21,092 bases of DNA from an uncultured Parabacteroides sp. (GCA_910577325.1 CAJTMR010000038.1:1-21092); one strand, 5' to 3'; positions 1 to 8,350 are shown, counted from the first letter of the stretch. Notes: generated from the sequence alone by a model not told the origin. Made by a program: numbers and translations.

Positions 1-16
1 TCTATTTATTAGGCAA

Positions 17-175
17 TTATAAGATAGCGGTTTTTATAGTGACGAAGTCAGGAGTTATGAATCCGAATACTATGATAATTTCAAGTATTACTCGAATAAA
101 TTCAATCGGGCTTTTTTCCCAATATCGGACTACAGGTCTAAATTTCTTTTTTATATTTTTGGAGAATCGCTTCAT
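17..175 (-). CDS. possible small single-pass membrane peptide (52 aa)
   Basis: An ATG-started minus-strand frame of 52 codons ends in TAA. The first ~20 residues are strongly basic (MKRFSKNIKKKFRPVVRYW). A hydrophobic stretch follows (FIRVILEIIIVFGFI, about residues 27-41), which could be one membrane-spanning helix with the basic end in the cytoplasm. No family is recognised. No TAnnTTTG promoter is seen upstream, and it lies beyond the terminator of the preceding minus-strand gene, so it would need its own transcription. The opposite strand is also open here (3-182), so openness alone is weak evidence. The charge/hydrophobicity pattern is the main argument for a real gene. Confidence 0.35.
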   Translation of the reverse strand: MKRFSKNIKKKFRPVVRYWEKSPIEFIRVILEIIIVFGFITPDFVTIKTAIL

Positions 176-283
176 ATATTAATTAATTACATAAGATCAT
201 ACTTATTCATGGTCTACATTCGATCATGCTAAATAGCTACTGCATTTTGAATTATTTGAAAAAGATCTGATTATAATAAAATG

Positions 284-315
284 AAAAAGGAGTTTACATA
301 ATGCAAACTCCTTTT
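284..315 (-). terminator. rho-independent terminator of the 838-aa secreted protein gene
   Basis: AAAAGGAGTTT (285-295) and AAACTCCTTTT (305-315) form a perfect 11-bp stem with a 9-nt loop. Read on the minus strand the stem ends in a T-rich run (TTTTTCATTTTATT). It lies 27 bp beyond the stop codon at 342. A-runs on both sides could allow some bidirectional activity. Confidence 0.85.
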
Positions 316-341
316 CTTATTTTATACTGGATTTGTAATCC

Positions 342-2858
342 TTATTTCACAATCACTTTGTAGGTAGCATCACCTTCGACTGTTACTAATACAATGCCGG
401 ATGTTGCCGGCATTGAGAAGTATTCAGAGCTTGCTCTGCGAACACCGATTGTCTGTCCTAAAATATTAGACAACGTAATCATCTTACCGGAAGCATTCGT
501 CACGATCACCTGACCGTCATTGCTGATTACCTTGATTTCAGAAACGTTCATTTCTTCGTTGGCTGTCGGAGCGGAAACGGTCTGTACTTCGAACGCTGCA
601 CTCGGAGTAGCCTGCATAACGGCAAAACCGTTCACAACACCTACATAAGGCTTACCATTCTCATTCAACTCTTTCTGGTTTTCCAGATAATAACCGCCTT
701 CTTCTGCTGTCTTGAATGCGAAAAGAGCAGGGCTGTTCTTCATTGTCTTGATCGAGTCATGAGAGATGAACATTGCATAAGTATCGGCATCGATACCTGC
801 TCTTGTTGTGTCTTTAGCAGCTAAGTAATAGCGAATATCAGCTTCAGCTTTGCCACCATTAGCGACACCGGAAGAAATAAAATACAATTGTTTACCAGCA
901 ATGACTGTATCTTGTTCAACCCACAAGCTAAAGTTATCTGCTTCATAATTTGCTTTTGTAATCAGATTACCTTCATCTTTCATTTCAGCAAAGAAGTTCA
1001 GCGGATTCATCACTAAAGCATTGTTGTTATAAGCCAAACGCTTGTGAACACTTGCAAATGAAGCATATTCGGGGGCGTCAACGGCTTCGAGGTTTACGTA
1101 AGCTGCTTTCTCTGACAACTGTACACAAGAAGTATTGACATTCATGCCTACATACTGACCATCAGAAGTCAACATCGCATACTTTTCAGCAGTAGCATCT
1201 GAAATAAATCTAAAGGACTCAGCAGCTCCAACAGATGAGAACTTCAGACTATCACTCTGTTTTGCGAGCATATCTTTATTAAACATTGCTCTTAACTTAT
1301 ATGAAGTGACAAACAAGGTATCTAACAAACTCTTTGCACCGCCAGCTTCTTTAACTTCATCCACTACCAACTTAAAGATTGCTGCATCTTTTGCATCATC
1401 GACTTTACCTTTCAAGATAGAATCTGTAGTATATGCATAAATATTACTTACTCCTGTTGTTCCAGAAACCAAGTTCAGTACAAAGCCGTTAGCGTTCAAT
1501 TCTTCTTCCGAAAAATAGAGAGAACCTAAATATTTATTATTCAGATTAACCTCTTGTTTAAATATTTTCACGGAGTCCGAACCGAACAAATAAGTGTTTT
1601 CTTTTCCTTGTACAGCAAAAACTTCCTGATCTACGATCATACTTGAATTTGATTGACGATCAACAACAGAATATTTACCGTTATTTTCTTTAATATACCA
1701 CTGACCTCTTGCCAAATTAACAGAAGGAACACTGTCGCCTCCCATAAAAGCGTCTTTCCTCACATAATATTTACCGTTATCAGCACCTTCGCTTACCTTC
1801 TGTAAGAAATAGACACCTGTACCGGTCGGAATTGTAACGGGCGTACCTTTTGAAACATTAATCAAAGGAAGTTTACCCTGCAAAGGCTGAGCATCTGCTC
1901 CAAACTTAGAAACAGTTAAAACCTTGGTATCTCCAACCTGAGCATAAACAACGCGAACCGTATCACCCGCTGCCGTATTAACGTCTAAATTGTCATCAAA
2001 ATCAGGAGCTCCTGCAACAAACATTGCAATAGAATCATTCTGCAAATTGACAACAAACTTAAAGTGCTTGCAAAGTTCATTCGGACGCAAAACTTTACGA
2101 ATTGAATCTAATGCAAACCCTGCACCAAATACATCCTTTTGATTATTGATTGTTGTTTTGAGTGTATCAACACCTAAAAACTTCTTTACACCATTTGAAT
2201 ATGCTTCATCACCTTTCACCTGTAAAGTCATAAAGCCCTTATCTCCAACAGAATTAGCAATCAAATCTTCACCGGTAAAGATATTCCCTTCATATTTATC
2301 ACCGAATGTCAACTGAAAAGTACTGAAACCATCGCCGAGATCCTGCGGGGTCATGGTCATTGTATCAGGCTTAGTTACAGTCAACCCCAGCCCAGTTTGT
2401 CCAGTAAAAACAATGCCACCATCATTATCTAAAGCCAATGTCATTTTTTTACCATCACTTAGTGAAGCACTCAGACTGCCTCCATCCGTAAACGTCCATT
2501 TGCTTACACCAGCAGCCAAAGTAGGCTTGGCATCTTGAGATGCAGCAAAAGATAAAACAGCATTTGTCTTTTTGTTCTTAAATTGATAAACTGTTCCAGC
2601 AGTTTCTGTTATCCCCGTAATTTCCCAAAGAGCGGAATCACGAGCAGCTTTATTCACATTCTCAAATGAAGTGATTTCTTTTACTACTACCGAATCAGCC
2701 TTGTTACCATCCAAAGACAAGTAATCATTACCACTCTTCAAGTAATAATAATTACCTGTAGTCCAATCTTTACCCGGAACATCACCTGCCGCACTTGCCG
2801 TAGTAAAAGTTCCTACTGTCATTAAGGCCGCAGCCAAAAGTGTAATTTTTTTATTCAT
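342..2858 (-). CDS. large secreted protein with C-terminal sorting-like (DUF6383-type) domain
   Basis: 838 aa from the ATG at 2858. An in-frame TTG six bases upstream is a poorer start. Residues 1-24 are a signal peptide (MNKKITLLAAALMTVGTFTT then ASA-A). The long middle region has no catalytic motif I recognise. It is rich in short beta-like segments and repeatedly uses phrases such as GKYY, NGKYSVV and GQYVG, suggesting several similar beta modules. The last ~70 residues (from about NVSEIKVISNDG to TYKVIVK) follow the pattern of Bacteroidetes C-terminal sorting domains: a strand, NILGQ turn, GIVLVTV strand, and a final KVIVK. I recall this arrangement in Parabacteroides proteins labelled DUF6383. 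It is probably surface exposed or exported. It is monocistronic, with its own promoter-like element and terminator. Function is unknown. Confidence 0.8.
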   Translation of the reverse strand: MNKKITLLAAALMTVGTFTTASAAGDVPGKDWTTGNYYYLKSGNDYLSLDGNKADSVVVKEITSFENVNKAARDSALWEITGITETAGTVYQFKNKKTNAVLSFAASQDAKPTLAAGVSKWTFTDGGSLSASLSDGKKMTLALDNDGGIVFTGQTGLGLTVTKPDTMTMTPQDLGDGFSTFQLTFGDKYEGNIFTGEDLIANSVGDKGFMTLQVKGDEAYSNGVKKFLGVDTLKTTINNQKDVFGAGFALDSIRKVLRPNELCKHFKFVVNLQNDSIAMFVAGAPDFDDNLDVNTAAGDTVRVVYAQVGDTKVLTVSKFGADAQPLQGKLPLINVSKGTPVTIPTGTGVYFLQKVSEGADNGKYYVRKDAFMGGDSVPSVNLARGQWYIKENNGKYSVVDRQSNSSMIVDQEVFAVQGKENTYLFGSDSVKIFKQEVNLNNKYLGSLYFSEEELNANGFVLNLVSGTTGVSNIYAYTTDSILKGKVDDAKDAAIFKLVVDEVKEAGGAKSLLDTLFVTSYKLRAMFNKDMLAKQSDSLKFSSVGAAESFRFISDATAEKYAMLTSDGQYVGMNVNTSCVQLSEKAAYVNLEAVDAPEYASFASVHKRLAYNNNALVMNPLNFFAEMKDEGNLITKANYEADNFSLWVEQDTVIAGKQLYFISSGVANGGKAEADIRYYLAAKDTTRAGIDADTYAMFISHDSIKTMKNSPALFAFKTAEEGGYYLENQKELNENGKPYVGVVNGFAVMQATPSAAFEVQTVSAPTANEEMNVSEIKVISNDGQVIVTNASGKMITLSNILGQTIGVRRASSEYFSMPATSGIVLVTVEGDATYKVIVK

Positions 2859-2895
2859 ATACAAATTGTTTAATTATTCACTCCTTTAACAGGGG

Positions 2896-2923
2896 CAAAG
2901 ATATAAAAGTTCACTTTTACAAA
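2896..2923 (-). promoter_or_regulatory. promoter-like element for the secreted protein gene
   Basis: On the minus strand TATCTTTG (2896-2903) matches the Bacteroidetes -7 box TAnnTTTG, 38 bp upstream of the ATG at 2858. A TTTG occurs at 2920-2923, but the spacing is only 16 bp rather than 19-21, so the -33 assignment is uncertain. Confidence 0.55.
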
Positions 2924-2994
2924 GTTATAATCAACTATAAAAGATACTTACATCCGAGCATAATGTACAAAAGCGCCATTATCCATGCCATAAT

Positions 2995-3024
2995 AAAAAA
3001 GGCCCGCCACCAAAGTGACGAGCC
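2995..3024 (-). terminator. rho-independent terminator downstream of mscS
   Basis: On the minus strand GGCTCGTCAC-TTTG-GTGGCGGGCC forms a 10-bp stem with two G-U wobbles and a 4-nt loop, followed by TTTTTTATTATGG. The wobbles become A-C mismatches on the plus strand, so it works in one direction. It sits about 200 bp after the mscS stop, giving that mRNA an unusually long 3' UTR. The rest of 2859-3227 shows only the promoter at 2896-2923 and AT-rich sequence. Confidence 0.85.
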
Positions 3025-3227
3025 GGGAATCATTTTTCTCTTATAATCTAATAATAATACTAAAGTAATGAAATTAAGTTCTTGATATCTTATACTTATG
3101 TCTTTTTTCCTACTTGTTCTAAAATGATGGACAAAGATATTCCTTTTTGTCCAAAATTTTATCCGTAGAAAAGACTCCTTTCAAAACCTGCCGGTTATTG
3201 AACGAATCCTTTTCTTTTCAGGACAAA

Positions 3228-4067
3228 TCAATTATCAGCCCGATGTACAGTAAGTTGCGGGAAGGGGAAGTCGATTCCTTTTTCATTGAATGTCGCATAA
3301 ACCGCCTGATTGATTCCGAAATAGACATCCCAATAGTTCGAACTTTCCACCCATACACGGACAACAACATTGACACTGCTATCTGCCAACGTATTCAAGG
3401 CGATAAAAGGAGCCGGATCAGTCAAGATACGGGAATCACGCGCAAGAATCGTTTCGATCACAGCCTTTACTTTGTCATAGTCCTCTCCATAACTGAAGCC
3501 GAACACCCAGTCGACACGGCGGGTAGCCTGACGGCTGAAGTTCGTGACCGTGCCACTACTAAGCGATCCGTTCGGGATATACACCATCTTATTATCTGGT
3601 GTCGTCAGAATCGTGTGGAAAATCTGGATTTCCTTCACTGTGCCTCCCGTGCCCTGCGCCTCGATATAATCACCAACCTTAAAAGGCTTGAATAACAAGA
3701 TAATCAATCCGCCCGCAAAATTCGCCAGGTTACCGCTCAACGCCATACCGACAGCGACACCGGCAGAAGCAAGCAAAGCTGCAAACGAAGTCGTCTGTAC
3801 TCCCAAAGCACCGACAACCGAGATGATCAACAGGATGGTCAGGACTACATTTACCAAACTTCCGACAAACGTCTTTACCGAAGGCTCGATGTCCCGTTTC
3901 AGCAAGATCCGTTTTATCAGTTTATTCACCAAGTTAATCAGGAAACGCCCGATTATAAAAATCAAAAACGCCTTGATAAGCGTCAATCCCAATGCCGCGC
4001 CTTGCGCCGTCAAAGGAGCTAAAACACCTTCCAATCCATGTGAAAGGTCAATTGCTGTCACAATCAT
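3228..4067 (-). CDS. mscS: small-conductance mechanosensitive channel (MscS family)
   Basis: 279 aa, close to E. coli MscS (286 aa). It gates open under membrane tension and releases solutes during hypo-osmotic shock. There are three hydrophobic segments: about residues 27-47, 66-88 and the pore helix TM3 at about 93-127. TM3 carries the glycine/alanine-rich packing pattern (ASAGVAVGMALSGNLANFAG) typical of the pore. It is followed by the MscS-family signature LLFKPFKVGDYIE at about 124-136 and the beta domain with VYIPNGSLSSGTVTNFSR at about 162-179. The remaining C-terminal region is the cytoplasmic vestibule. The ATG at 4067 is the only reasonable start. The gene is divergent from the TPR gene, has its own promoter-like site, and ends at the terminator near 3010. 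The inner-membrane location follows from the family. Confidence 0.93.
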   Translation of the reverse strand: MIVTAIDLSHGLEGVLAPLTAQGAALGLTLIKAFLIFIIGRFLINLVNKLIKRILLKRDIEPSVKTFVGSLVNVVLTILLIISVVGALGVQTTSFAALLASAGVAVGMALSGNLANFAGGLIILLFKPFKVGDYIEAQGTGGTVKEIQIFHTILTTPDNKMVYIPNGSLSSGTVTNFSRQATRRVDWVFGFSYGEDYDKVKAVIETILARDSRILTDPAPFIALNTLADSSVNVVVRVWVESSNYWDVYFGINQAVYATFNEKGIDFPFPQLTVHRADN

Positions 4068-4145
4068 AATTATTTACATTTATGTTTTTGAAATTCATAC
4101 TAAATACATAACAATCATTCACTCCAAAAGTATTAGAAATTGTAG

Positions 4146-4176
4146 CAAAGGTATAAAGTTTTTTTATTCGAATAAA
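4146..4176 (-). promoter_or_regulatory. promoter of mscS
   Basis: The minus-strand -7 box TACCTTTG (4146-4153) matches TAnnTTTG. Nineteen bases upstream is TTTA (4173-4176), one mismatch from the TTTG -33 box. It lies 79 bp upstream of the mscS start, in the 168-bp divergent region. Confidence 0.6.
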
Positions 4177-4193
4177 GAACCGATTTTATTGTG

Positions 4194-4201
4194 TAGTTTT
4201 G
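4194..4201 (+). promoter_or_regulatory. -7 box of the TPR-protein gene
   Basis: TAGTTTTG matches TAnnTTTG and lies 34 bp upstream of the ATG at 4236. No good TTTG is found 19-21 bp further upstream, so only the -7 element is called. Confidence 0.5.
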
Positions 4202-4235
4202 CAACCGTTCAAATAACAGATATAAACGATAGAGA

Positions 4236-5063
4236 ATGAGGACTTTCTTGATTATTATAGGTTTGTTCCTGTTTATAGGAAATAGCTTTGCCCAATCATA
4301 CGAAGAATTAATAGAGAAAAGCTACGATTTTGTAGACAAAGGCGACCTGATGTCCGCCGAAGAGAGCCTGAAAACAGCCATGCGCAAAGAACCGGCCAAC
4401 CCGCTGAACTATGCCCTGCTCACGAACCTCGGAACCATCCAACGCCGGCAGGGGAAACTGCAAGACGCCCTCATTTCCTACACTTCCGCACTAAGCGGCC
4501 ATACAAATAATATCACCATTCTCGAAAACCGCGCTTCCCTTTATACCGAACTGGGGGAAACAGAAAAAGCACTGAGCGATTATAACACGCTGCTGATAGA
4601 AAACCCGGAACATCAGGAAGCACTTTACTGTCGCGGATTGCTTTACATACAGTTACAAAATTATATGTGGGCGGAACAGGACTTCGACAAGATCTTGGAA
4701 GTAAACGAGAAATCGGTCCGCGCCCGGCTCGGCCATGCCATCCTGGAAAAGATGCGCGGAAACTTCGACGAAAGCGAACGAATATTCAACTATCTGATCA
4801 GCGAAATGCCCCGCGACTGGGTCCTTTACGAAGGACGGGCGGACCTGTATTTTATGATGGGAAAAAACGCACGGGCAATGGCGGATATAGAAAAGGTCTT
4901 TACCGAAAGCGGACCGACAGCCAACCTCTATGTACTGAGAGGCAAGATCAAGCTGGCACAATACGAAAAGGAACGGGCTGCCCTCGATTTCAAGAAAGCC
5001 GAATCCATGGGATATAATAAGGAAGTGATCGAGGAGTTGATGAAATTGGCAAAGGAAAAATAA
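4236..5063 (+). CDS. exported tetratricopeptide-repeat protein
   Basis: 275 aa. Residues 1-19 are a signal peptide (MRTFLIIIGLFLFIGNSFA, cleavage before QSY) with no lipobox cysteine, so a soluble periplasmic protein is likely. The rest consists of about six or seven 34-residue TPR units from residue ~22 to ~262. The recurring pattern is visible in LLTNLGTIQRRQGKLQDALI, ASLYTELGETEKALSDYNTL, GLLYIQLQNYMWAEQDFDKI and GRADLYFMMGKNARAMADIE. TPR arrays bind other proteins; the partner is not evident here. This is the only clear plus-strand gene in the window. It is convergent with leuB, and its last codons overlap the T-tract of the leuB-side terminator. I see no plus-strand terminator of its own. 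Confidence 0.88.
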   Translation: MRTFLIIIGLFLFIGNSFAQSYEELIEKSYDFVDKGDLMSAEESLKTAMRKEPANPLNYALLTNLGTIQRRQGKLQDALISYTSALSGHTNNITILENRASLYTELGETEKALSDYNTLLIENPEHQEALYCRGLLYIQLQNYMWAEQDFDKILEVNEKSVRARLGHAILEKMRGNFDESERIFNYLISEMPRDWVLYEGRADLYFMMGKNARAMADIEKVFTESGPTANLYVLRGKIKLAQYEKERAALDFKKAESMGYNKEVIEELMKLAKEK

Positions 5064-5116
5064 GAAACAAGGTCTCGGAAAAGCCATTCAAACGTTGAAC
5101 AACGGTTTCCGAGACC
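5055..5116 (-). terminator. terminator at the end of the leu operon
   Basis: GGTCTCGGAAA (5071-5081) and TTTCCGAGACC (5106-5116) form a perfect 11-bp stem with a 24-nt loop. On the minus strand it is followed by TTGTTTCTTATTTTTCC, so it suits transcripts ending after leuB (stop at 5137). On the plus strand no T-run follows. The loop is long for an intrinsic terminator, which lowers certainty. Confidence 0.6.
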
Positions 5117-5136
5117 TCAAAAGCCATTCGCACCTG

Positions 5137-6201
5137 TCAAGAATGTCTCTCGATATAGTCGACAATCCATGCGCCCACCTCTTTCGTTCCATATTTCGCA
5201 CCGCCTTCCATTTGGATTTCAGGTGTACGGACATGGGCATCCAAAGAAGCATCCACAGCCTCGCGGATCAAAGCGCCTTCCACCTTGCAACCGAAATATT
5301 CGAACAGCATGGCAACCGAAAGGATCTGTGCCAAAGGATTGGCGATATTCAATCCTTTAGCCTGCGGCCATGAACCGTGAATAGGCTCGAATACAGGCGT
5401 GCTTTCGCCCGTCGAAGCAGAAGGAAGCAACCCCATAGAGCCACTGATACAAGAACCTTCATCGGTAAGGATATCTCCAAACGTATTTTCCGTCACCATG
5501 ACGTCAAAGAATCCGGGTTCCTGGATCATACGCATGGCCGCATTGTCGACATACATATAGTCGGTCCGGACCTCCGGATAAGCAGGAGCCATCTCTTGAG
5601 CGATCTGTCGCCACAGACGCGAAGAAGCCAGGACATTCGCCTTATCGACCACTGTCAGATGTTTCCTCCGTTTCATGGCATATTCGAAACCGACTTTCAA
5701 GATACGTTCAATCTCAGGACGTGTGTACATATTGGTATCGTAAGCCATATCGTTATCCTGATATTTCTCCCCGAAATACATGCCTCCCGTCAGTTCACGG
5801 ATACACAGGAAATCCGCCCCTTCCACCAAGTCGGCACGAAGCGGTGATTTGTGCAGCAGGCACTTGAAGGTCTGCACAGGCCGGATATTCGCAAACAAGC
5901 CCAATTTCTTGCGCATGGCCAGCAATCCCTGTTCAGGACGCACTTTGGCTGTCGGATCATTGTCGAACTTCGGATCACCGACAGCAGAGAAAAGAACGGC
6001 ATCCGCTTTTTTACAAATTTCATACGTTTCTTCCGGAAAAGGGTCTCCCACCTTGTCGATGGCATCCGCCCCGCAAAGGGCATATTCATAACAGACTTCA
6101 TGTCCGAATTTCTTACAAACGGCACTCATCACATCCACACCTTGCGCGGAGATTTCAGGGCCGATCCCGTCACCGGGAAGTACAGCGATATTCAATTTCA
6201 T
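5137..6201 (-). CDS. leuB: 3-isopropylmalate dehydrogenase
   Basis: 354 aa, the normal family length. It oxidises and decarboxylates 3-isopropylmalate to 2-oxoisocaproate, the third leucine-specific step; if citramalate is made, it would also act on 3-methylmalate. Seen in order: the N-terminal LPGDGIGPEI motif (about 8-17), substrate arginines in the MRKKLGLFANIRP region (97, 107) and in RELTGGMYFG (135), the catalytic tyrosine (142) and lysine (VDKANVL, 187), and metal-binding aspartates in FGDILTDEGS (243, 247). In the cofactor loop the usual HGSAPD is HGSWPQ (about 275-280), so the aspartate that normally holds the NAD ribose is glutamine. Last gene of the leu operon, 11 bp after the preceding stop. 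Confidence 0.96.
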   Translation of the reverse strand: MKLNIAVLPGDGIGPEISAQGVDVMSAVCKKFGHEVCYEYALCGADAIDKVGDPFPEETYEICKKADAVLFSAVGDPKFDNDPTAKVRPEQGLLAMRKKLGLFANIRPVQTFKCLLHKSPLRADLVEGADFLCIRELTGGMYFGEKYQDNDMAYDTNMYTRPEIERILKVGFEYAMKRRKHLTVVDKANVLASSRLWRQIAQEMAPAYPEVRTDYMYVDNAAMRMIQEPGFFDVMVTENTFGDILTDEGSCISGSMGLLPSASTGESTPVFEPIHGSWPQAKGLNIANPLAQILSVAMLFEYFGCKVEGALIREAVDASLDAHVRTPEIQMEGGAKYGTKEVGAWIVDYIERHS

Positions 6202-6212
6202 GATTTATGATT

Positions 6213-7721
6213 TTATTGTTCTATCTTGTTCAACATTTTCAATGTCGCCTTAATGGCTGCTTCTGTCTGGTCTGCATCGAGACCGCGAGTTTTAAAATCC
6301 ACTCCTGCATAATTCCAACTGATGATGGTCTGCACGAAAGCATCGGTCCGTCCGCCGGGCGGTATGGAAACAGAGTAATTAGTCAGCATGGGGAAAGGAC
6401 GCCCCAGATCGGTATAGATCTTCCGCAAGGCGCGGACAAAGGCATCGTACTGCCCGTCACCGGAAGCAGACTCCTGGTAGGCTTCGCCGTTGATCTCTAT
6501 CTTCAGGGTGGCAACCGGTTTCAATCCTTGTGCCAAAGACAGGGAATAATTCAAGATACGGATACGTTGGTCGGCCATCGTATCATGATGGAGCACATCG
6601 CTGATGATATACGGAAGATCTTCCGTCGTAACCATTTCTTTCTTATCGCCCAGTTCGATAATCCGTTCGGTCACCTTGCGCATGGAATTTTCATCGATAT
6701 CGATTCCCAATGCTTCCAAGTTCTTGCGGATATTCGCCTTTCCGGAAGTCTTGCCGAGGGCATATTCGCGGACACGGCCGAAACGTTCAGGCAGCAGGTC
6801 ATTGCAATACAGATTGTTTTTACTGTCGCCATCGGCATGGACACCGGCACATTGCGTAAAGACATGTTCCCCGATAATCGGTTTGTTAGGCGGTATATGA
6901 ACGCCTGAGAAGGTTTCCACCAGACGACTGGCATAATTGATACGTTCCTCCTTAAGCATTGTCTCCACTCCTAACTGGTCTTTCAACACGGCGAGCACAC
7001 TGCTAAGCGGGGCATTCCCGGCGCGCTCGCCCAGCCCGTTCAACGTAGTATGGATACCATCTATGCCGGCACGGACGGCAGAATAGACATTCGCTACTGC
7101 CAGGTCGTAATCGTTATGGGCATGGAAATCGAACTTCAAGTCCGGATAGCGTGTAACCATTTCCCGGCAATACTCGTAGGTGTTACCGGGATTCAGGACA
7201 CCGAGCGTATCAGGCAGCATGAAACGCCGGACCGGCAGGTCACGGAGCGAATCGACTGCCTGAAAGACATATTCAGGCGAGTTCTTGATACCATTCGACC
7301 AGTCTTCCAGATAGACATTCACGGCGATCCCCCGTTCGGTTGCCAAGTTGATGACGGAACGTATATCGGCAAAATGCTGTTCGGGAGCCTTACGAAGCTG
7401 TTCCGTCACATGCTTGTAAGAACCCTTACAAAGCAAGTTCACCACACGGCAGCCGGCTGCTTCGATCCAGTTCAACGAAACATCGCCATCCACAAAGCCG
7501 AGCACTTCAAGCTTCCGGATATTCCCGGTACGTTCCGCCCAGGAAGCCACGCGCTTCACGGCCTCGAACTCACCGTCCGAAACACGCGCGGAAGCGATCT
7601 CCAGACGATTCACCCCCAAGTCGAGCAAAGCCTGTGCAATACTCAACTTCTCATGCGCAGCAAAGGCAACCCCTGAAGTCTGTTCCCCGTCGCGCAGGGT
7701 GGTATCCATTATTTCTATCAT
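6213..7721 (-). CDS. LeuA-family synthase: (R)-citramalate or second 2-isopropylmalate synthase
   Basis: 502 aa from the ATG at 7721 (MIEIMDTTLRDGEQ), 7 bp after the leuD stop. A longer frame to 7802 would overlap leuD by 74 bp and adds only unrelated residues. The N-terminal HMGL-like barrel has the metal/acetyl-CoA motif DTTLRDGEQ (6-14), the HAHND metal motif (200-204) and GLGERAGNAPL (229-239). A C-terminal LeuA-type regulatory domain covers roughly 390-502. It differs clearly from the canonical leuA in the same operon: the substrate-side motif is EIASARVSDGEF instead of EAGFPVSSPGDF. The KGSYKHVTEQL segment resembles citramalate synthases. Likely product: citramalate from pyruvate and acetyl-CoA, feeding LeuCD and LeuB for isoleucine. 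Alternatives: a second isopropylmalate synthase, or chain elongation of another 2-oxoacid. Confidence 0.85.
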   Translation of the reverse strand: MIEIMDTTLRDGEQTSGVAFAAHEKLSIAQALLDLGVNRLEIASARVSDGEFEAVKRVASWAERTGNIRKLEVLGFVDGDVSLNWIEAAGCRVVNLLCKGSYKHVTEQLRKAPEQHFADIRSVINLATERGIAVNVYLEDWSNGIKNSPEYVFQAVDSLRDLPVRRFMLPDTLGVLNPGNTYEYCREMVTRYPDLKFDFHAHNDYDLAVANVYSAVRAGIDGIHTTLNGLGERAGNAPLSSVLAVLKDQLGVETMLKEERINYASRLVETFSGVHIPPNKPIIGEHVFTQCAGVHADGDSKNNLYCNDLLPERFGRVREYALGKTSGKANIRKNLEALGIDIDENSMRKVTERIIELGDKKEMVTTEDLPYIISDVLHHDTMADQRIRILNYSLSLAQGLKPVATLKIEINGEAYQESASGDGQYDAFVRALRKIYTDLGRPFPMLTNYSVSIPPGGRTDAFVQTIISWNYAGVDFKTRGLDADQTEAAIKATLKMLNKIEQ

Positions 7722-7728
7722 AATTGTT

Positions 7729-8325
7729 TCAATAATTACAACATCTCTTTTCAAACGCCTCGATCTTTTCCTTATTGGCAAGCAAATAGTCGATGTCGTC
7801 AAGGCCGTTTACCAGACAGTCTTTTTTGTAAGCGTTGATGTCAAAATGCTCGCTCTTGCCTGTGGCCTTATTGGTAATGATTTGGGCAGGCAGGTCAACT
7901 TCGACTTCTGTTTTCGGATCGGAAAAAATCGAATCAAAAAGTTCGGCCAAGAAAGGTTCGCTAACCACCACAGGGAGAACGAAGTTATTCAGTTCATTGT
8001 TTTTGTGGATATCCGCGAAAAAACTGGACACAACCACACGAAACCCATAATCGGCAATCGCCCAAGCCGCATGCTCGCGGCTGGACCCCGAACCGAAGTT
8101 CTTCCCTGCCACCAATATCTGTCCGCCGTAGGCAGGATCATTCAGAACAAACGACTCTATTTTGTTTCCCTGCTTATCGTACCGCCAGTCGCGGAACAAG
8201 TTTTCACCAAACCCTTTCTTATCGGTTGCTTTCAGGAAACGGGCAGGTATAATCTGATCTGTATCCACATTCTCAAGAGGAAGGGGGACGCAGGTTGATG
8301 TTATGATGTTGAATTTCTGTTTCAT
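7729..8325 (-). CDS. leuD: 3-isopropylmalate dehydratase small subunit
   Basis: 198 aa, the standard size for this swivel-domain subunit. With LeuC it isomerises 2-isopropylmalate to 3-isopropylmalate, and can handle citramalate in organisms that use that route. Visible hallmarks are the N-terminal LPLENVDTDQIIPARFL (about 15-31) and the substrate-binding loop GKNFGSGSSREHAAWAI (about 73-89). It lies 25 bp after the leuC stop and 7 bp before the LeuA-like gene, so it is clearly co-transcribed. Confidence 0.97.
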   Translation of the reverse strand: MKQKFNIITSTCVPLPLENVDTDQIIPARFLKATDKKGFGENLFRDWRYDKQGNKIESFVLNDPAYGGQILVAGKNFGSGSSREHAAWAIADYGFRVVVSSFFADIHKNNELNNFVLPVVVSEPFLAELFDSIFSDPKTEVEVDLPAQIITNKATGKSEHFDINAYKKDCLVNGLDDIDYLLANKEKIEAFEKRCCNY

Positions 8326-8350
8326 GAATGTTGAAATTTATGATTTTAAT

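Noticed and set aside
3..182. Plus-strand open frame at the left edge, as the end of a gene
   Set aside because: It has no recognisable motif and is antisense to a frame with a better protein-like charge pattern. The AT-rich sequence leaves both strands open by chance.
2859..2864. Two-codon N-terminal extension of the secreted protein from a TTG
   Set aside because: The ATG at 2858 begins a well-formed signal peptide; the TTG extension adds nothing.
3147..3695. Plus-strand frame overlapping mscS
   Set aside because: It lies almost wholly opposite the MscS coding region. Its translation resembles no protein, and MscS is unambiguous on the other strand.
5071..5116. Hairpin as a bidirectional terminator also serving the TPR gene
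   Set aside because: On the plus strand the stem is followed by TCAAAAGCC, not a T-run, so only the minus-strand use is supported.
7722..7802. 27-residue N-terminal extension of the LeuA-like protein
   Set aside because: It is encoded within leuD in another frame and is not typical of the family. The ATG at 7721 precedes the conserved DTTLRDGEQ motif with a 7-bp gap from leuD.
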